A stretch of DNA of 64,000 nt from Luteolibacter luteus (GTDB lineage Bacteria; Verrucomicrobiota; Verrucomicrobiia; Verrucomicrobiales; Akkermansiaceae): NCBI RefSeq assembly GCF_012913485.1, contig NZ_CP051774.1, positions 4,960,001 through 5,024,000 of the forward strand. The letters are read 5' to 3'. The notes below the pieces were generated by a model. It did not search any database and was not told the DNA's origin. It saw only the letters and a list, made by a program, of their open reading frames with translations. A program made the position numbers and the translations under genes. Within the stretch, counting starts at the first letter, position 1; every line of letters begins with the position of its first letter. This document shows, piece after piece, positions 9,483-18,978 of the stretch.

Positions 9483-10919
9483 ATGCAGCACCTCGTCACC
9501 TACCTTCTGTTAGCCGTTGTTGTCATCGGCCTCGCGGTCGCGATGCGGAAGGTCAAGGTCCAGCTCCGCAACAAGAATGAGGAGCTCAATGCCTTCGAAG
9601 GCGAGGAACAGCGCATGTTCGCTTTCCTTCACGATCTCGGCTCCGCAATCGGTAGCGATACCACGATGACCGGCCTCTATCGCCTGATCGTTGATGGGGT
9701 AAACAAGGTTGTTGCGGCCAGGGGAGGAGCCCTTTACCTGCTGGATGACTCGCGGCAGAAGCTCCAGCCGAGGTATCTCTCCGCATCCTGTCCGGCGCTT
9801 GTCGGAGTTCCTGCCGAGGTCCAACAAAAGGCTCTGAAGGATCCACGAGCCCTTGATAGCCATCTGCGTCTCGCTCAAGTGCCTATGGACGAGGGCGTCT
9901 TCGGCGCGGTTCTGGCAGCGGGCGAAGCCCTTCAGATCGCTGATGTGAAGGCGCATGAATCCTTTCGGAATTCCAAGACCAGTCCGGGGGAGGGGATCGT
10001 GGCGCTCATTGCCCCCCTCCGCCATGGCGGCCGAGATCTCGGAGTGCTGTCGGTGACCCGCAGCAAGGAGGAGGCTCCCTTCACGGCAAATGACTTCGCG
10101 GTCTTCCGCACCGTGGCCGAGCAATCCGCCTTCGCGATCGGGAATGCCCTTGTCCACCGCGAAGCCAGCGAGAAGCGCCAGATGGAAGGAGAGCTCCGCA
10201 ACGCCCGCGAGGTGCAGCGCGTGCTTCTTCCGCAGGGAGAACCTGTTGTCCCTGGTTACCGGGTCAGCGGGACCAACATGCCGGCCCGCATTATCAGTGG
10301 TGACTACTATGATCACCTCGACCTTGGAGACGGTCGGCATGGCGTGGTCATCGCGGACGTCTCGGGGAAAGGGGTGGCTGCCGGCCTGCTGATGGCGATG
10401 TGTCGTAGCGTACTTCGTTCCCTTGCTGGAGTTCACGAAAGCCCCGCGGAAGCACTGGGCCGGGTAAACCGCCAGCTCTTCCCGGATATCAAGGAGGACA
10501 TGTTCATCAGCCTCTTTTACGCGGTGATCGAGGGAGATGGCGGCACGGTCAAGTTTGCCCGGGCTGGACATGACCCCGCCCTGCTCTACCGCGCGGAGGA
10601 ACGCAGCGTGGAACTCATCAAGCCCCCCGGTCTAGCCTTGGGAATCGATGAAGGAGACGTCTTTGAGCGCGTCACCAAGGTTCAGGAGATCCGGATGAAC
10701 CCGGGTGATTGCTTTCTCTTCCACACCGATGGAGTGAAAGAAGCCGTGAATGCCGCCGGTGAGGAATTCGGCATGGAGCGGCTCCGCGAGGCCTTCCGTG
10801 AATGCGCCTCCCTGGGAGCAGAGGCCACCATCCGCTGCGTAGAGCGCGAACTCGCGAAGTTCGTCGGCGAGGCTCCGCAGATGGACGACGTGACTCTCGT
10901 GGCGGTGGAGAAACGCTAG
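9483..10919 (+). CDS. membrane-anchored GAF-SpoIIE (PP2C-type) serine phosphatase
   Basis: The 478-residue product has one N-terminal transmembrane helix (about 3-21), a short coiled linker and a GAF sensor domain (about 48-215). A SpoIIE/RsbU-type phosphatase follows (about 235-478). The metal-binding motifs are intact: SGDYYD, DVSGKGVAAGLLMA, ARAGHDPALL, DGVKEA and MDDVTLV. Its likely substrate is the phosphorylated STAS protein encoded just upstream, in a partner-switching circuit. The GAF ligand is unknown. The anti-sigma kinase must be encoded elsewhere. Confidence 0.94.
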   Translation: MQHLVTYLLLAVVVIGLAVAMRKVKVQLRNKNEELNAFEGEEQRMFAFLHDLGSAIGSDTTMTGLYRLIVDGVNKVVAARGGALYLLDDSRQKLQPRYLSASCPALVGVPAEVQQKALKDPRALDSHLRLAQVPMDEGVFGAVLAAGEALQIADVKAHESFRNSKTSPGEGIVALIAPLRHGGRDLGVLSVTRSKEEAPFTANDFAVFRTVAEQSAFAIGNALVHREASEKRQMEGELRNAREVQRVLLPQGEPVVPGYRVSGTNMPARIISGDYYDHLDLGDGRHGVVIADVSGKGVAAGLLMAMCRSVLRSLAGVHESPAEALGRVNRQLFPDIKEDMFISLFYAVIEGDGGTVKFARAGHDPALLYRAEERSVELIKPPGLALGIDEGDVFERVTKVQEIRMNPGDCFLFHTDGVKEAVNAAGEEFGMERLREAFRECASLGAEATIRCVERELAKFVGEAPQMDDVTLVAVEKR

Positions 10920-10941
10920 GCCCAAGTGATGGAAGCCACTG

Positions 10942-11481
10942 GTGCCCTGCGTAGTTAGGTGCGTGCTCACCATTACGGATTCAATCCTTTACGCCGCTTT
11001 CGGTGGCTTGGCCTTGGTGGCCGTGATGCTCCTGGTTTCAGCGGTGATGGTGGTTGTCGGTCATCGCTCGGGCGGACTGCTGTTGCAGGTCGGCATGGCG
11101 CTCGCTGGACCCCTCCTGAGTTTTGTCCTGCTCCTGAGAATCGCCTTCAATGCGGGAATGATGGGGGCCTTTGCGGCGCTAAACGAATCTGAACGCCAGA
11201 GTCTGCACCTTTCCATGGCCATGGCGGGGATCCCTTGCTGCCTTGGCATTCTGGCTGCGGTTGGAGTCAAGCATCGCCCGGTGGCTTGGATGGGCCGCAT
11301 TCTCGTGGTTGGGGTCGCCCCGGCCGGAGCCTTGAGATGGCTGATAAAGGAGGGGAATCAGTCATTCGGAGCTTGGTTTCTGATTTTCTCTGTCACCGCA
11401 ATCGTGCTCTGGGAGTTGGCTATCCTCGCTGCGGGACCGCGCCGGGTCCGGCCTTCGCTCCAACCACTTGGCGTCCTTTGA
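10942..11481 (+). CDS. small multi-spanning membrane protein, unknown
   Basis: The likely start is GTG, and a second in-frame GTG at 10963 is possible. The 179-residue product has about five hydrophobic helices and almost no soluble part. No family is recognised. It starts 22 bp after the SpoIIE-type phosphatase gene and may be the last gene of that operon, which would make it a candidate membrane partner of the signalling pair. That is inferred from position only. Confidence 0.65.
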   Translation: MPCVVRCVLTITDSILYAAFGGLALVAVMLLVSAVMVVVGHRSGGLLLQVGMALAGPLLSFVLLLRIAFNAGMMGAFAALNESERQSLHLSMAMAGIPCCLGILAAVGVKHRPVAWMGRILVVGVAPAGALRWLIKEGNQSFGAWFLIFSVTAIVLWELAILAAGPRRVRPSLQPLGVL

Positions 11482-11587
11482 TCTGCGCCGGGAGGGTTTT
11501 CCAAATCCCGATACTCTTTCCACGGGGGCTCCCATTCCTCCTGCGGGGTGTTGACGTGGGGCTCTACCGGTGGCAGGAACGCCGCGC

Positions 11588-12121
11588 ATGACTCCCGAAG
11601 AAGAGATCGACAAGGCCGCCACCCCTGCGGAAGCCCCCGCGGTAGCCGAGGAAATCGCTGCCGACCCTTACGCCGAGCTGGAAGCCGACGTGGTAAAGTG
11701 GCGCGAACTCGCTGTGCGCACGGCCGCCGATCTGGACAATTTCCGCAAGCGCTCCGCCCGTGAAAGGGAAGACGCCATCCGCTACGCCAACCAGTCCTTG
11801 CTGGAGGACCTCCTGCCCGTCATCGACAACTTCGAGATGGGGATGCAGGCCGCCGCCCAAGACAAGAGCTCGATGATCTACGTCGGCATGGATATGGTTC
11901 GCCGTCAGCTGAATGACTTCCTTGGAGCCCAAGGTGTTACCGAGATTCCAGCAGAGGGTAAGCCCTTTGACCCGAATATCCACGAGGCCGTCTCTCACGA
12001 GGTGTCGGCAGATGTGGCGGACAATACGATCCTGCGCGTGCATCGCCGCGGCTTCATGCTGCGTGACCGCTTGCTGCGTCCCGCCACCGTTGTGGTAGCC
12101 AAGAACGAGAAGGAAGGATGA
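11588..12121 (+). CDS. grpE: nucleotide exchange factor GrpE
   Basis: The 177-residue product is a co-chaperone that releases ADP from DnaK. It has an acidic N-terminus, a long coiled-coil (about 35-85, including [20 protein letters not shown]) and the C-terminal beta domain ending in the typical LRPATVVV. The start is placed at ATG 11588 (MTPEEE). A GTG 18 bp upstream would add only an unlikely MAGTPR. The gene overlaps or abuts dnaJ. I looked for a CIRCE element upstream and saw none, so control may be by another heat-shock mechanism. Confidence 0.95.
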   Translation: MTPEEEIDKAATPAEAPAVAEEIAADPYAELEADVVKWRELAVRTAADLDNFRKRSAREREDAIRYANQSLLEDLLPVIDNFEMGMQAAAQDKSSMIYVGMDMVRRQLNDFLGAQGVTEIPAEGKPFDPNIHEAVSHEVSADVADNTILRVHRRGFMLRDRLLRPATVVVAKNEKEG

Positions 12122-12123
12122 CA

Positions 12124-13254
12124 ATGGCCGCGAAGCGCGACTACTACGAGATCCTCGGCGTTTCCCGCGAAGCAAGCGCGGATGAGATCAAGAAGGCTTA
12201 CCGCAAGCTGGCGGTGAAGTTCCACCCGGACAAAAACCCGGGCGATCATCAGGCTGAAGAGAAGTTCAAGGAGCTTGGCGAGGCCTACGAGGCCTTGAGC
12301 GATGCCGACAAGCGTGCCGCCTATGACCGCTACGGGCACTCCGCCTTTAGCGGCGGCATGGGTGGCGGCGGTGGCTTCCATGATCCGATGGACCTGTTCT
12401 CGCAGGTCTTTGGCAGCGCTTTCGGAGGTGGCTTCGAGGAATTCTTCGGCGGCGGCCGTCGCCAGCGTAGCGGCAAGCAACGCGGTAGCGACCTGCGCTA
12501 CGATCTGGAGATTTCGCTGGAAGAAGCGGCCCGCGGTTCCGAGAAGGAGCTCGAGATCGAGCACTTCGGTCCCTGCGGAAATTGCCATGCGTCCGGCTCG
12601 AAGAGCGGTGGCGGCACGAAGCCCTGCACAAGCTGCGGTGGTCGCGGTGTCGTGGCGCGCCAAGCAGGCATCTTCATCCAGCAGACCACCTGTCCCGAGT
12701 GCCGCGGTGCCGGGGAAACAGTGTCCGATCCCTGCAATACCTGCGGCGGTGACGGGCGCACGCACAAGACCAGCCGCATCAAGATCCGCATCCCGGCCGG
12801 GGTGGAAGACGGCACACGCCTGCGTTCCACTGGCAATGGTGATGCCGGTGTCCGTGGCGGTGCAGCGGGTGATCTCTATGTGTTCCTCCACGTGAAGGAA
12901 CACGATGTGTTCGAGCGCGAGGGCAACGATCTCTTCTGTGAAGTTCCGATGCCTTTCAGCACGGCGACTCTCGGCGGTGAACTCGAAGTGCCGACCCTCG
13001 ATGGCAAAGCCTCGATCAAAATCCCGGCGGGTACGCAGGGCGGAACCCTCTTCCGCCTTCGCGACCGCGGCGTGCCGAGTCTTTCCAATAGCAAGAAGGG
13101 AGACCTTCACGTCCGCGTGCAGGTGGAAGTGCCGACCAAGCTGAACGCCGAGCAACAGGAGAAGCTGCGCTCTTTCGCCGAGTCCATCGGCGAGCACAAT
13201 TCCCCGATGCAGGAGTCCTTCTTCCAGAAGGCACGCCGTTTCTTCGACCTCTGA
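12124..13254 (+). CDS. dnaJ: chaperone protein DnaJ
   Basis: This is the Hsp40 partner of DnaK. It has a J domain at 1-70 with the HPD motif ([10 protein letters not shown]), then a G/F-rich linker (about 75-120). Four zinc-binding repeats follow ([32 protein letters not shown]), then the C-terminal substrate-binding domain. An in-frame ATG at 12118 overlaps the grpE stop. I prefer 12124 because the AAGGAAGG ribosome site, inside the end of grpE, is then properly spaced. The product is 376 residues, normal for the family. No dnaK is present in the window. Confidence 0.97.
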   Translation: MAAKRDYYEILGVSREASADEIKKAYRKLAVKFHPDKNPGDHQAEEKFKELGEAYEALSDADKRAAYDRYGHSAFSGGMGGGGGFHDPMDLFSQVFGSAFGGGFEEFFGGGRRQRSGKQRGSDLRYDLEISLEEAARGSEKELEIEHFGPCGNCHASGSKSGGGTKPCTSCGGRGVVARQAGIFIQQTTCPECRGAGETVSDPCNTCGGDGRTHKTSRIKIRIPAGVEDGTRLRSTGNGDAGVRGGAAGDLYVFLHVKEHDVFEREGNDLFCEVPMPFSTATLGGELEVPTLDGKASIKIPAGTQGGTLFRLRDRGVPSLSNSKKGDLHVRVQVEVPTKLNAEQQEKLRSFAESIGEHNSPMQESFFQKARRFFDL

Positions 13255-13267
13255 TCTCCCGCGAGTC

Positions 13268-13990
13268 ATGGCGCGCTTTTTCCTAAGTCCCGAAGCTTGG
13301 GGAGAGCACGCCGTGCTGACGGGAGATGAGGCCAGGCACGCGGCCCAGGTGTTGCGCCTGCGCCGCGGCGATTCGGTTACCGTCTTCGATGGCCGCGGGC
13401 GATCGGCGAAGGCGGAGATTGCTGACGTCTCGAAGTCGGAACTCCGCCTTGTCCTTGGAGAGACCAAAATCCGGCCCGCCCTATCCCCGGAGATCTGTCT
13501 GGCCCAAGCGGTGCCAAAGGGAAAGACGATGGATCTTATTGTCCAGAAGGCCGTGGAGCTGGGGGTGAACTCGATCCAACCGCTGATCACCCGCCACACG
13601 GTGGTCCAAGTGGACGGGGAAGATGCCTCGAAGAAGGCGGCCAAATGGCAACGCGTTGCCTTGGAGGCCTGTAAACAATGCGGCCAAGATCTCCTGCCGG
13701 AAGTTGCTCCTCCTACGGACTTCGCCACATGGATCGGCCAAGCGAACGCTGATCTTAAAATTGTCGCCTCGCTTTTTTCTGGCGCGCGCCCTCTTCGGGA
13801 GATCCTCCGGGAAGCTCCGGCCCCCCGAAAGGTGGTGTTACTGGTTGGTCCTGAGGGGGATTTTTCCCCGAAGGAGGGGGCGGATACATTGGCGGCGGGA
13901 TTTTTGCCTGCCACTTTGGGGTCGATCGTGCTTCGTGCAGAGACCGCAGCCTTTTTTGGAATTTCGGCGCTTCGTTACGAATACTCCTAG
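13268..13990 (+). CDS. rsmE: 16S rRNA (uracil-1498-N3)-methyltransferase RsmE
   Basis: The 240-residue product has the small N-terminal PUA-like domain (RFFLSPEAW, then HAAQVLRLRRGD) and a SPOUT methyltransferase domain. The knotted SAM-binding motif LVGPEGDFSPKE is near residue 195, followed by LGSIVLRAETA. It modifies U1498 in the decoding region of 16S rRNA. It starts 13 bp after dnaJ. A dnaJ-rsmE linkage is common in bacteria, which supports a grpE-dnaJ-rsmE operon. Confidence 0.95.
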   Translation: MARFFLSPEAWGEHAVLTGDEARHAAQVLRLRRGDSVTVFDGRGRSAKAEIADVSKSELRLVLGETKIRPALSPEICLAQAVPKGKTMDLIVQKAVELGVNSIQPLITRHTVVQVDGEDASKKAAKWQRVALEACKQCGQDLLPEVAPPTDFATWIGQANADLKIVASLFSGARPLREILREAPAPRKVVLLVGPEGDFSPKEGADTLAAGFLPATLGSIVLRAETAAFFGISALRYEYS

Positions 13991-14066
13991 GGAATTGCGC
14001 GATCGCGTAGGGGCTTTACAAAAATCATCCGTTGAATGTTAGCCTTATCTAAGTATCGTCAGCTCT

Positions 14067-17000
14067 GTGCTGTCCCTTAGGTCAAAGTTTCTTTGGCCGG
14101 TCTTAATCATTCCCGTAACAAGCTTCGCATGGGAGCCCGGCGTGAACGCGTCGGCACCTAGCCGCGGCTTTGTCGTGAATACGAACGACCGGCAAGACGT
14201 GGTGTCCTTCTACCATGCCGTTTACGGCGCGTCAGAGGGTTACCGGAACCGGATTGCGTGGACGGGGAACTACACCTCCACCGCCGCCGGTGCGGAGGGT
14301 ACGGTGTCGGCTGCGTTCGTCACGGACGTGGAACGCCGCGTGAATTTCTTCCGCGCCATGTCCGGAGTGCGCGCTGACATTCGGGTGAACAGCGGTGCGA
14401 CGGTCAATATCCAGCCAGGGGATGCCTTCCAACCGGATCCCGCGACCACGAAGGCGGCTGCGGCCCAGCGCTCGGCGCTGATGATCATCCGTACCTATCC
14501 AAGCAGCGCGGGCCTAAGCCATAGCCCCACGAGCGCCAACACCACCGCATGGACTCCCGCCGCGTGGAATGCGAACAAGAATGGCAATCTGTCCTTGGGC
14601 TTCTTCGGTCCCGGTGCTGTCGATGCCTATCTGAAGGAAGACGTCATGGGAACATCTTCATGGAACCTGGATGTGGGGCACCGCCGCTGGATCCTTTTCC
14701 AATGGTCTTCGGATTTCGCGACCGGCGATACTCCCGGCAGCTTCAATTCGACGGCCAACACGGTCCGTCCGCCTTCGAACTCGCTCTACGTGGTGCAGAA
14801 GACCGGTGAACTGGACTTCACCCGCGATCCGGTCTTCGCGGCCTATCCTGGCGCGGGCTTCTTCCCCGCATCGCTCAACTCTCCCTACTGGTCGCTTTCG
14901 TATCCGAGTGCAGACTTCTCGGCAGCCACGGTTTCGATGACGAATGCTTCTTCGAGTCCGGTTACCGCGACGGTGGTTTCCCGCCGCACGGGCTACGGAG
15001 ATAACAGCATCGTCTGGCAGGTTCCCGCGGCCGCAGCCGTCAAGGCGGTCGGTCCCGACACGCGTTGGAATGTGACCGTCTCGAACATTCAGGGGGCTGG
15101 CGTGCCTTCGTCCTACAGCTATTCGGTGACCCTCATCGATCCCAATAAGCTGCAGCAGACACCGGTGATCTCCGGACCTTCCGCGCTCTTCCCCGCGGGT
15201 GGAAACTACAGCCTGACCGGGGTAACGGGAGCCGACCGGATGGAAGTCGGCTTCTTCCTCAAAAGGAACTCGGCATGGACCGAGGGCGCGGAAGATGCTC
15301 CCGCACCCCAGGTAATTGATCGCACGAGCGGCACCTATCCCTTGCGTGCTAGCAATCCGGGTTACGTGAAGAGCGGTGCGAAGGCGTTTCGACTGACCTT
15401 TCCGAGTCGCTACGATCCCGTGATCAACGGCGTGCCTGAACAAATCCTGGAGCTCGACCGGGAGATTCTCGTCGGCAGTGGAGGGCAGTTGAACTTCTCT
15501 TTCCGCCGTGGCCTGATGACTGCTGCTTCCAAGTTGGTCGCGGAGTATTCCTCCGATAGCGGAAGCACCTGGATCGCCTTGGCTGATCCCTACTCCGGTC
15601 TCGGTGGGACCGGGGATTCCGTTTTCCAGTCTGCTTCCCTTGCACTGCCGGCAAACAGTGAGCCGATTCGCATTCGGTTTCGCTACTACCTCGCGGATCC
15701 TCAGTCTGCATTGTATTCCCATGAGGACTATCCCTCGCAGGCAACTGGCGTCTTCATCGATGATATCTCGACTACCGCTTCCCATTGGCTCGAGCGCACC
15801 GCTTTGGCGTCGGGGGCGGGTTTGAGCTCCTTCCGCTTCGATTCGACCACGGCCGGGGCGACTCTTGCCGTGGGGCAGGAGTGGTTCCTTCGCTCGCGTG
15901 CAGTCCTCGGAGGCAAGGCCTTTTCCTACGGCCCCTCGAAGAAAGTCGGCCTCAGTGGCCCGCTTCAGCTCAGCGGCCCCGTGGAGCCTCCGGTGACCGG
16001 CGCGGCTTATGGATTCGTGACGGATCCCGCCGCCGAGAGCTATCGTTTCGAAGTTACCCGCCTCGGTTCTTCCGATTGGAAGGAAGGTGCCGAAGGATCG
16101 CCTTTGCCCCAGATCATCCCGGGAAACGCGACGACCTACGCCTTGTATAGTAATCTGAGCGGCTATCGGAGCAGCGGCGCCCTCTCTTTCCGCCTCGCCC
16201 TTTCCAGTGCCACGGACGAGGAAGACAGTTTCACGGTTGACCGGAATATCTTGCCGGCCGCTGCCAGTGCCCTCGAATTCTGGATGCGACGCGGGGCAAT
16301 GAGTCCGACCAATCGCCTGCATGCCGAAGTGTCGACTGACGGCGGAATCACATGGACTTCCATCTGGAGTCTCCCGGGTGTCACTAAGCCGGACAAGAAG
16401 GGCGTGAAACAGTCGCTCTCCCTCGCCGCTTATGCAGACAAATCGATTCGCGTGCGCTTTGTGATTCGGAAGGCGGCGGGCGGCACCACCCTGAAGTGGA
16501 ATGCGAAGACCTCTGGAGTCTGGCTGGATGAGATCGCCGTTACCTCGTCCTCTACCGCGCTGTCTTCAAAGGAGAGCACTGTTTCCGGCGCTTCGGCCGC
16601 CGTGATCCTGAATTCCGCCACGGCGGGGCATGTTCTCCAAGCTGGCAGTTCGCTGAGGCTGCGCCTCCGCTCCGTTTCCGGTGCCAGCTTGGGCAACTGG
16701 GGGCCTGCTTTGATCGTGAGTCCGTCCGCAACGGCCCCTTCATTGCCCGTTACTTTCGACGCTTGGTCTGCTCTCGAATATCCCGGCCATGCGCTGGGGT
16801 TTGAAGGCGATCTGGATCGCGATGGAATGGCGGATGGTTTTGAGTATGCCTTCTCTCTGAATCCTATCTTGGCCAAGGCTGAGACCGATTCGCTTTCCTT
16901 GTCGACCGGGAAGCTCATGATCTCGCGTGACCTGCCAGTCCAGCGGGCCGATATTCGCTACGGCGCGGAGTGGTCGGATGATCTTTCCACATGGTCCACG

Positions 17001-17099
17001 GCGGGGGTCGAGATTCGTATCGAAGGCGGGAAGATCAGCGCCAGCGTCGCGAAGGCCGAGGGCAATCGCTACCTGAGATGGAAGATTCAAGGGCTCTGA
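14067..17099 (+). CDS. large secreted CAP (SCP)-domain protein
   Basis: The start is GTG, with a signal peptide cleaved after about residue 21 (PVTSFA). The 1010-residue product has an N-terminal CAP/SCP-like domain (about 30-280; note the family-typical VGHRRWILF). It is followed by two similar repeat units of about 210 residues (both with WxEGAE, then APxPQxI or SPLPQII, and a jelly-roll-like SFRLxxxS), probably carbohydrate-binding sandwiches. The C-terminal 110 residues contain GDLDRDGMADGFEYAF, a calcium-loop-like segment common at the ends of verrucomicrobial secreted proteins. Function is unknown; it is extracellular or surface-attached. Confidence 0.85.
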   Translation: MLSLRSKFLWPVLIIPVTSFAWEPGVNASAPSRGFVVNTNDRQDVVSFYHAVYGASEGYRNRIAWTGNYTSTAAGAEGTVSAAFVTDVERRVNFFRAMSGVRADIRVNSGATVNIQPGDAFQPDPATTKAAAAQRSALMIIRTYPSSAGLSHSPTSANTTAWTPAAWNANKNGNLSLGFFGPGAVDAYLKEDVMGTSSWNLDVGHRRWILFQWSSDFATGDTPGSFNSTANTVRPPSNSLYVVQKTGELDFTRDPVFAAYPGAGFFPASLNSPYWSLSYPSADFSAATVSMTNASSSPVTATVVSRRTGYGDNSIVWQVPAAAAVKAVGPDTRWNVTVSNIQGAGVPSSYSYSVTLIDPNKLQQTPVISGPSALFPAGGNYSLTGVTGADRMEVGFFLKRNSAWTEGAEDAPAPQVIDRTSGTYPLRASNPGYVKSGAKAFRLTFPSRYDPVINGVPEQILELDREILVGSGGQLNFSFRRGLMTAASKLVAEYSSDSGSTWIALADPYSGLGGTGDSVFQSASLALPANSEPIRIRFRYYLADPQSALYSHEDYPSQATGVFIDDISTTASHWLERTALASGAGLSSFRFDSTTAGATLAVGQEWFLRSRAVLGGKAFSYGPSKKVGLSGPLQLSGPVEPPVTGAAYGFVTDPAAESYRFEVTRLGSSDWKEGAEGSPLPQIIPGNATTYALYSNLSGYRSSGALSFRLALSSATDEEDSFTVDRNILPAAASALEFWMRRGAMSPTNRLHAEVSTDGGITWTSIWSLPGVTKPDKKGVKQSLSLAAYADKSIRVRFVIRKAAGGTTLKWNAKTSGVWLDEIAVTSSSTALSSKESTVSGASAAVILNSATAGHVLQAGSSLRLRLRSVSGASLGNWGPALIVSPSATAPSLPVTFDAWSALEYPGHALGFEGDLDRDGMADGFEYAFSLNPILAKAETDSLSLSTGKLMISRDLPVQRADIRYGAEWSDDLSTWSTAGVEIRIEGGKISASVAKAEGNRYLRWKIQGL

Positions 17100-17284
17100 A
17101 GGGCTCCTCTTTCACATAGCGAAAAGGGCGGCTTGGCAGGCTGGGGAATGCTCCTCCGTTGGTCGGCTAAGGCTTTTCTCAGTGGAATGGCTCAGGTGCT
17201 CGGGGGTAAGACGAAGGCGTCCGGCCACCTTGCTTGCGGCTCTTCGGATCCAACTTGGATCTCATTTTTTTTGGGGCTTGATTC

Positions 17285-17321
17285 ACTAAATTAGTAAATT
17301 ACTGATTTAGTAAATCAGTAA
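17285..17321. promoter_or_regulatory. AT-rich palindromic operator candidate
   Basis: The arms TTACTGATTT (17299-17308) and AAATCAGTAA (17312-17321) pair perfectly around AGT. A second, smaller palindrome (ACTAA-A-TTAGT, 17285-17295) lies next to it. The 9-mer TTAGTAAAT occurs twice, 16 bp apart. The site ends 6 bp before the start codon at 17328, where a bound repressor would block transcription or translation. Its composition contrasts sharply with the surrounding GC-rich DNA. Confidence 0.6.
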
Positions 17322-17327
17322 CGAGCC

Positions 17328-17816
17328 ATGCCAATTCCCACCCACCTCAAGCACCGCCCCGTCGTCGTCGCCGAAAATTATGATCGTTTGGACGGTCAAT
17401 ATGCCTTCGAAACTGATGTCCAAGGGCTCTCGCTCGGCCTTGCCCAATGGAACGAGAAGGGGAAAGTCGATATCTCTGCAAAGATCTGGCGCTACACCGG
17501 TGAGAGGTGGTCGCGGCAGTCGGAGGAAATGCCTCTTCACCGTGTCCTCGATCTCGCCCTGCTCATCTGCAAAACGCAGAAATACATGAGTGACGCCTAT
17601 CGCTTCGAAAGGCTCTACAATCCGGACGAACCGAGTGTCGGACGGATCGAGCTTCAAGGAGAGGCCATGAACATTGCGGTGAATACCGCCAATCCTGAAA
17701 TCGATGAAGACATCAAGCTGTTCCGCGATTGCCTCGCACGGGAGGGCGAGCGCATCGGTGAGCGACTCACCCGCTTGGCGGCGGAGTTAAAGGAGCTTGG
17801 ATACGTCAGGGGATGA
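17328..17816 (+). CDS. small cytosolic protein, DUF6530-like, unknown function
   Basis: The 162-residue product has no signal or transmembrane segment. It looks like a compact alpha/beta protein (LGLAQWNEKGKVDISAKIW, then RVLDLALLICKTQ) with a helical C-terminus. From memory it resembles the family called DUF6530, which I cannot confirm. It sits directly behind the strongest palindrome in the window, so it is probably a regulated single-gene unit. It is convergent with mutM, 28 bp away. Confidence 0.75.
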   Translation: MPIPTHLKHRPVVVAENYDRLDGQYAFETDVQGLSLGLAQWNEKGKVDISAKIWRYTGERWSRQSEEMPLHRVLDLALLICKTQKYMSDAYRFERLYNPDEPSVGRIELQGEAMNIAVNTANPEIDEDIKLFRDCLAREGERIGERLTRLAAELKELGYVRG

Positions 17817-17844
17817 GTTCCAAGCCCGATTGCGTGGCCTCGCT

Positions 17845-18663
17845 CTACTTCTGGCACTTCGGGCACCAGTAGGTGGAGCGCTGGCCCATCACCGCGTGTT
17901 GGATCTTCGTTCCACAGATGCGGCAGGGTTCACCCTTCCGCTCATAGACCATCAGGCGCTGGCTGAAGTAGCCGGGCTCGCCATCGGAATTGAGGAAATC
18001 CCGCAGGGTCGTGCCGCCTTGCTCAATCGATTCCGCCAGCACCTGTTTGATGGCCGCGGTGAGCTTCGCAAGGCGGGGCTTGCTCACCTTCGAAGCTTCC
18101 GTTGCGGGACGGATGCCCGCGCGGAAGAGCGCTTCGCTGGCGTAGATGTTTCCCACTCCCACGACGACCTTCGGATCCATGATGGCCACCTTGATGGCGA
18201 TACTCCGTTTCGCGAATGGCTTGGCCAAGCTCTCTGTGTTAAACTCATCCTCCAGTGGCTCCGGGCCCAAGCCTTTGAGTAAGGGATGGGCGAGAGGATC
18301 ACCTTCGGAAAGATGAAGGAAGATCCCGAAGCGTCGCGGATCGTGGAAGCGCAGTTGCTTGCCGGAGGAGAGCGTTAGCGCCACATGATCGTGCTTCTTG
18401 AAGTCTGTCGCGGGATCGGCGAGCCGGAGGCTTCCCGACATCCCGAGGTGCACCAGCAGCGAACCGCCTTTCTTGAGATCAAAGATCAGATACTTTGCAC
18501 GGCGGCGCACGCCAGTGATGCGATCCCCGGCGATTTGATCGAGGGTCTCGGAAACCGGAAGCCGCAGCCCGCGATGGCGGATGATCACTTCTCGGATGGT
18601 CTTTCCGACGACGTGCGGCTCCACGCCGCGGCGGGTGGTCTCGACTTCCGGGAGTTCAGGCAC
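17845..18663 (-). CDS. mutM: formamidopyrimidine-DNA glycosylase (Fpg/MutM)
   Basis: This base-excision repair enzyme removes 8-oxoguanine and formamidopyrimidines and cleaves abasic sites. The start is GTG and is certain, because the mature N-terminus must be the catalytic proline of MPELPEVET. The 272-residue product has the N-terminal beta-sandwich, the H2TH region (PKVVVGVGNIYASEALF) and the C-terminal zinc finger with four cysteines (CRICGTKI, then CPKCQK). Full length, no defects seen. Confidence 0.97.
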   Translation of the reverse strand: MPELPEVETTRRGVEPHVVGKTIREVIIRHRGLRLPVSETLDQIAGDRITGVRRRAKYLIFDLKKGGSLLVHLGMSGSLRLADPATDFKKHDHVALTLSSGKQLRFHDPRRFGIFLHLSEGDPLAHPLLKGLGPEPLEDEFNTESLAKPFAKRSIAIKVAIMDPKVVVGVGNIYASEALFRAGIRPATEASKVSKPRLAKLTAAIKQVLAESIEQGGTTLRDFLNSDGEPGYFSQRLMVYERKGEPCRICGTKIQHAVMGQRSTYWCPKCQK

Positions 18664-18700
18664 GCCGTGACTTAAGCAGGCCCGTTCCCTTGTCCAATCC

Positions 18701-18978
18701 TCAATCGGAAAGCGGCTTGGCAGTTTTCAGGAAGAGGGGCAGGGATGGATTGAGGTTGTTGGGACACGATGCGATCACGTGCTCGATCTGGGGAGCGTGT
18801 TCCAAGGGGCGGAACGTGACACCGGTAACTCCGAGCTTGGCCATCGACTCGGGCACCAGTGCCAAGCCGAGTTGTTCGGCTACGAGGCTCACGATGGTCT
18901 GTTGGAGCAGGGTCTCCAGAAGGATCGTAGGCGTGAGTCCACCGCGTACCTGAGTCTCGCGAGGTGAAGCCTTTGGCG
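18701..18978 (-). pseudogene. C-terminal remnant of a LysR-type regulator
   Basis: Reading in frame from just after the hemolysin-III-type gene's stop to a stop at 18701 gives about 92 codons. They match the end of a LysR effector-binding domain: LLETLLQQTIVSLVAEQLG, then LALVPESM, a pattern typical of the domain's last third. There is no HTH, no plausible start, and the frame begins inside the neighbouring gene's end. A GTG at 18892 could start only a 63-residue peptide. It is best read as the 3' stub of a regulator whose 5' part was deleted. Confidence 0.65.

Noticed and set aside
11482-11587. CIRCE heat-shock operator before grpE
   Set aside because: No TTAGCACTC-N9-GAGTGCTAA-like inverted repeat is present.
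11995-13914. 639-codon minus-strand frame across grpE-dnaJ-rsmE
   Set aside because: It runs antisense to three certain genes and its translation has no family character.
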